Shown one piece after another: positions 4,541-5,372 of a DNA stretch of 5,372 nucleotides. Source of the stretch: an uncultured Caulobacteraceae bacterium. Its GTDB lineage: Bacteria > Pseudomonadota > Alphaproteobacteria > Caulobacterales > Caulobacteraceae. Location: contig CAISGS010000210.1 of the NCBI GenBank assembly GCA_903884915.1, positions 1 through 5,372 of the forward strand, read 5' to 3'. Under the pieces are notes generated by a model. The model saw only the letters and a list, made by a program, of their open reading frames with translations, was not told the origin of the DNA and ran no database searches. Position 1 is the stretch's first letter, and every line of letters starts with the position of its first letter. The translations under genes were made by a program, and so were the position numbers.

Positions 4541-5227
4541 ATGGCTCAACATAAGACCTTGCTGATTATCGACGACGATGAGGACCTGCGCTCCGCCCTC
4601 GCCGAGCAACTGGACCTGCACGACGAATTCAACACGGTTCAGGCGCAAAACGCCACCGACGGCCTGCGTTTGGCTCAAGAGATTAAGCCCGATCTGATCC
4701 TGCTAGATGTGGACCTGCCCGATATGGATGGGCGCGACGCCTGTCAGCAGATGCGCCTGGTAGGTGTGACGGCCCCGGTGATCATGTTGACCGCGGCTGA
4801 TACGGACACAGACACGATCCGAGGCCTCGAATCTGGGGCCAATGACTATGTCACCAAGCCCTTCAAGTTTCAGGTCCTGTTGGCCCGTATCCGCGCCCAA
4901 CTGCGCGCTCACGAGCAATCGGAAGATGCGGTCTACCGACTTGGTCCCTACGAGTTTCGCCCTTCAGCCAAGCTTTTGGTCGATGCCAAGCAAAAGAAGA
5001 TCCGGCTGACCGAAAAGGAAGCCAACATCCTCAAATATCTCTATCGCGCTGGCACCAAGTCTGTATCACGCGAAGAGCTTTTAGCCGAGGTCTGGGGCTA
5101 TAATGCGGGGGTGACCACTCACACGCTAGAAACCCACGTCTATCGCCTGCGCCAAAAGATCGAGCCGGAGGCGGGGTCGCAAAAGCTACTCCTGACCGAG
5201 CCTGGCGGCTACCGCCTCGCGCCCTAG
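4541..5227 (+). CDS. cenR: OmpR-family response regulator, CenR-like
   Basis: This 228-residue cytoplasmic response regulator has a receiver domain (about 1-120) and a winged-helix DNA-binding domain (about 130-228). Counting from ATG 4541, the receiver shows acidic D11-D12-D13, phospho-acceptor D56 in LLDVDLPDMDG, T84 and K106 in TKPF, so it looks competent for phosphorylation. The effector domain has RLTEKEANILKYLYRA, EVWGYNAGVTTHTLETHVYRL and GGYRLAP, typical of OmpR/PhoB. ANDYVTKPF, HEQSEDA, and the VTTHTLETH run resemble the alphaproteobacterial CenR (OtpR in Brucella), which controls envelope genes with the kinase CenK. The symbol is from memory and less certain than the family. No kinase gene adjoins it here. 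ATG 4529 would add four residues (MFYP); homologues as I recall start like MAQHK, so 4541 is preferred. Neither start has a clear Shine-Dalgarno. Confidence 0.85.
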   Translation: MAQHKTLLIIDDDEDLRSALAEQLDLHDEFNTVQAQNATDGLRLAQEIKPDLILLDVDLPDMDGRDACQQMRLVGVTAPVIMLTAADTDTDTIRGLESGANDYVTKPFKFQVLLARIRAQLRAHEQSEDAVYRLGPYEFRPSAKLLVDAKQKKIRLTEKEANILKYLYRAGTKSVSREELLAEVWGYNAGVTTHTLETHVYRLRQKIEPEAGSQKLLLTEPGGYRLAP

Positions 5228-5372
5228 ACCATCAGGTCGGCGGTGACCGGTACGTGGTCGCTGGGCCGCTCCCATTCGCGCACTGTGTCATGCACCATCG
5301 ATGAGACAGAGCCTTGAGCAAAGGCTGCGTCCCTTAGGCCGGGGCTGGCCAAGATATGATCGAGCCTAAGGC
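5224..5372 (-). CDS. xth: Exodeoxyribonuclease III, C-terminal end (cut by window edge)
   Basis: The last 48 residues of a protein run off the window. They begin LRLDHILASPGL, where the aspartate matches the conserved R-[IL]-D metal or substrate site of ExoIII, and contain REWERPSDHVPV, whose SDH triplet holds the catalytic histidine of the exonuclease-endonuclease-phosphatase fold. The likely role is AP-site cleavage and 3'-end processing in base excision repair. The TAG stop (5224-5226 on the minus strand) overlaps the TAG stop of the response regulator gene in the shared CTAG. With so little of the protein visible, a close ExoIII paralogue cannot be excluded. Confidence 0.88.
   Translation of the reverse strand, partial: LRLDHILASPGLRDAAFAQGSVSSMVHDTVREWERPSDHVPVTADLMV

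Noticed and set aside
5204..5216. GGCGG-CTA-CCGCC hairpin near the end of the response regulator gene as a terminator
   Set aside because: It lies within codons of the conserved GGYRL motif and has no T-run after it on either strand.

Overview
The window reads as ordinary core chromosome of a GC-rich alphaproteobacterium, most likely of the Caulobacterales (Caulobacter, Phenylobacterium, Brevundimonas or Asticcacaulis type). The evidence is the set of protein families (an NtrZ-like periplasmic protein, a DUF3576 lipoprotein, a CenR-like response regulator), Caulobacter-style sigma-73 promoter matches, and a tight cluster of GANTC (CcrM) sites in one promoter region. I see no insertion sequence, CRISPR array, tRNA, rRNA, phage gene or clear sign of horizontal transfer.

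Layout. Bases 1-1353 (minus strand) hold the N-terminal 451 codons of leucyl-tRNA synthetase, cut by the window edge. Just upstream of it on the same strand is a DUF3576 lipoprotein gene (1451-1960), probably the first gene of a DUF3576-leuS operon. The two are separated by 97 bp that can fold into hairpins. Bases 1961-2266 form the only sizeable intergenic region. It is a divergent promoter region with one candidate promoter for each side, four GANTC sites, an 8-bp palindrome and a possible 27-residue small ORF. A secreted NtrZ-like protein (2267-2677, plus) follows and converges with a thiamine-phosphate-synthase-like gene (2667-3311, minus). The plus-strand terminator of ntrZ lies inside the 3' end of that minus-strand gene.

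The ThiE-like gene diverges from a YggS-type PLP-binding protein gene (3318-3977, plus) with only 6 bp between start codons. yggS converges on a YkuD-type L,D-transpeptidase gene (3986-4489, minus), which diverges from an OmpR-family response regulator gene resembling CenR (4541-5227, plus). The window ends in the C-terminus of exodeoxyribonuclease III (5224-5372, minus), whose stop codon shares the tetranucleotide CTAG with the stop codon of the response regulator.

How the genes relate. The strand alternates at nearly every gene, so most are probably single transcription units apart from DUF3576-leuS. One theme is envelope and regulation: an outer-membrane-type lipoprotein, a periplasmic regulator family linked to the NtrY kinase, a peptidoglycan-crosslinking enzyme family, and a response regulator of a type linked to envelope homeostasis. 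Another is housekeeping: leuS, yggS and xth. The points most worth a second look are the GANTC cluster, the loss of catalytic motifs in the ThiE-like protein, the outer-membrane-barrel-like C-terminus of the NtrZ-like protein, and an L,D-transpeptidase with no visible export signal. I did not find a convincing new multi-gene system.
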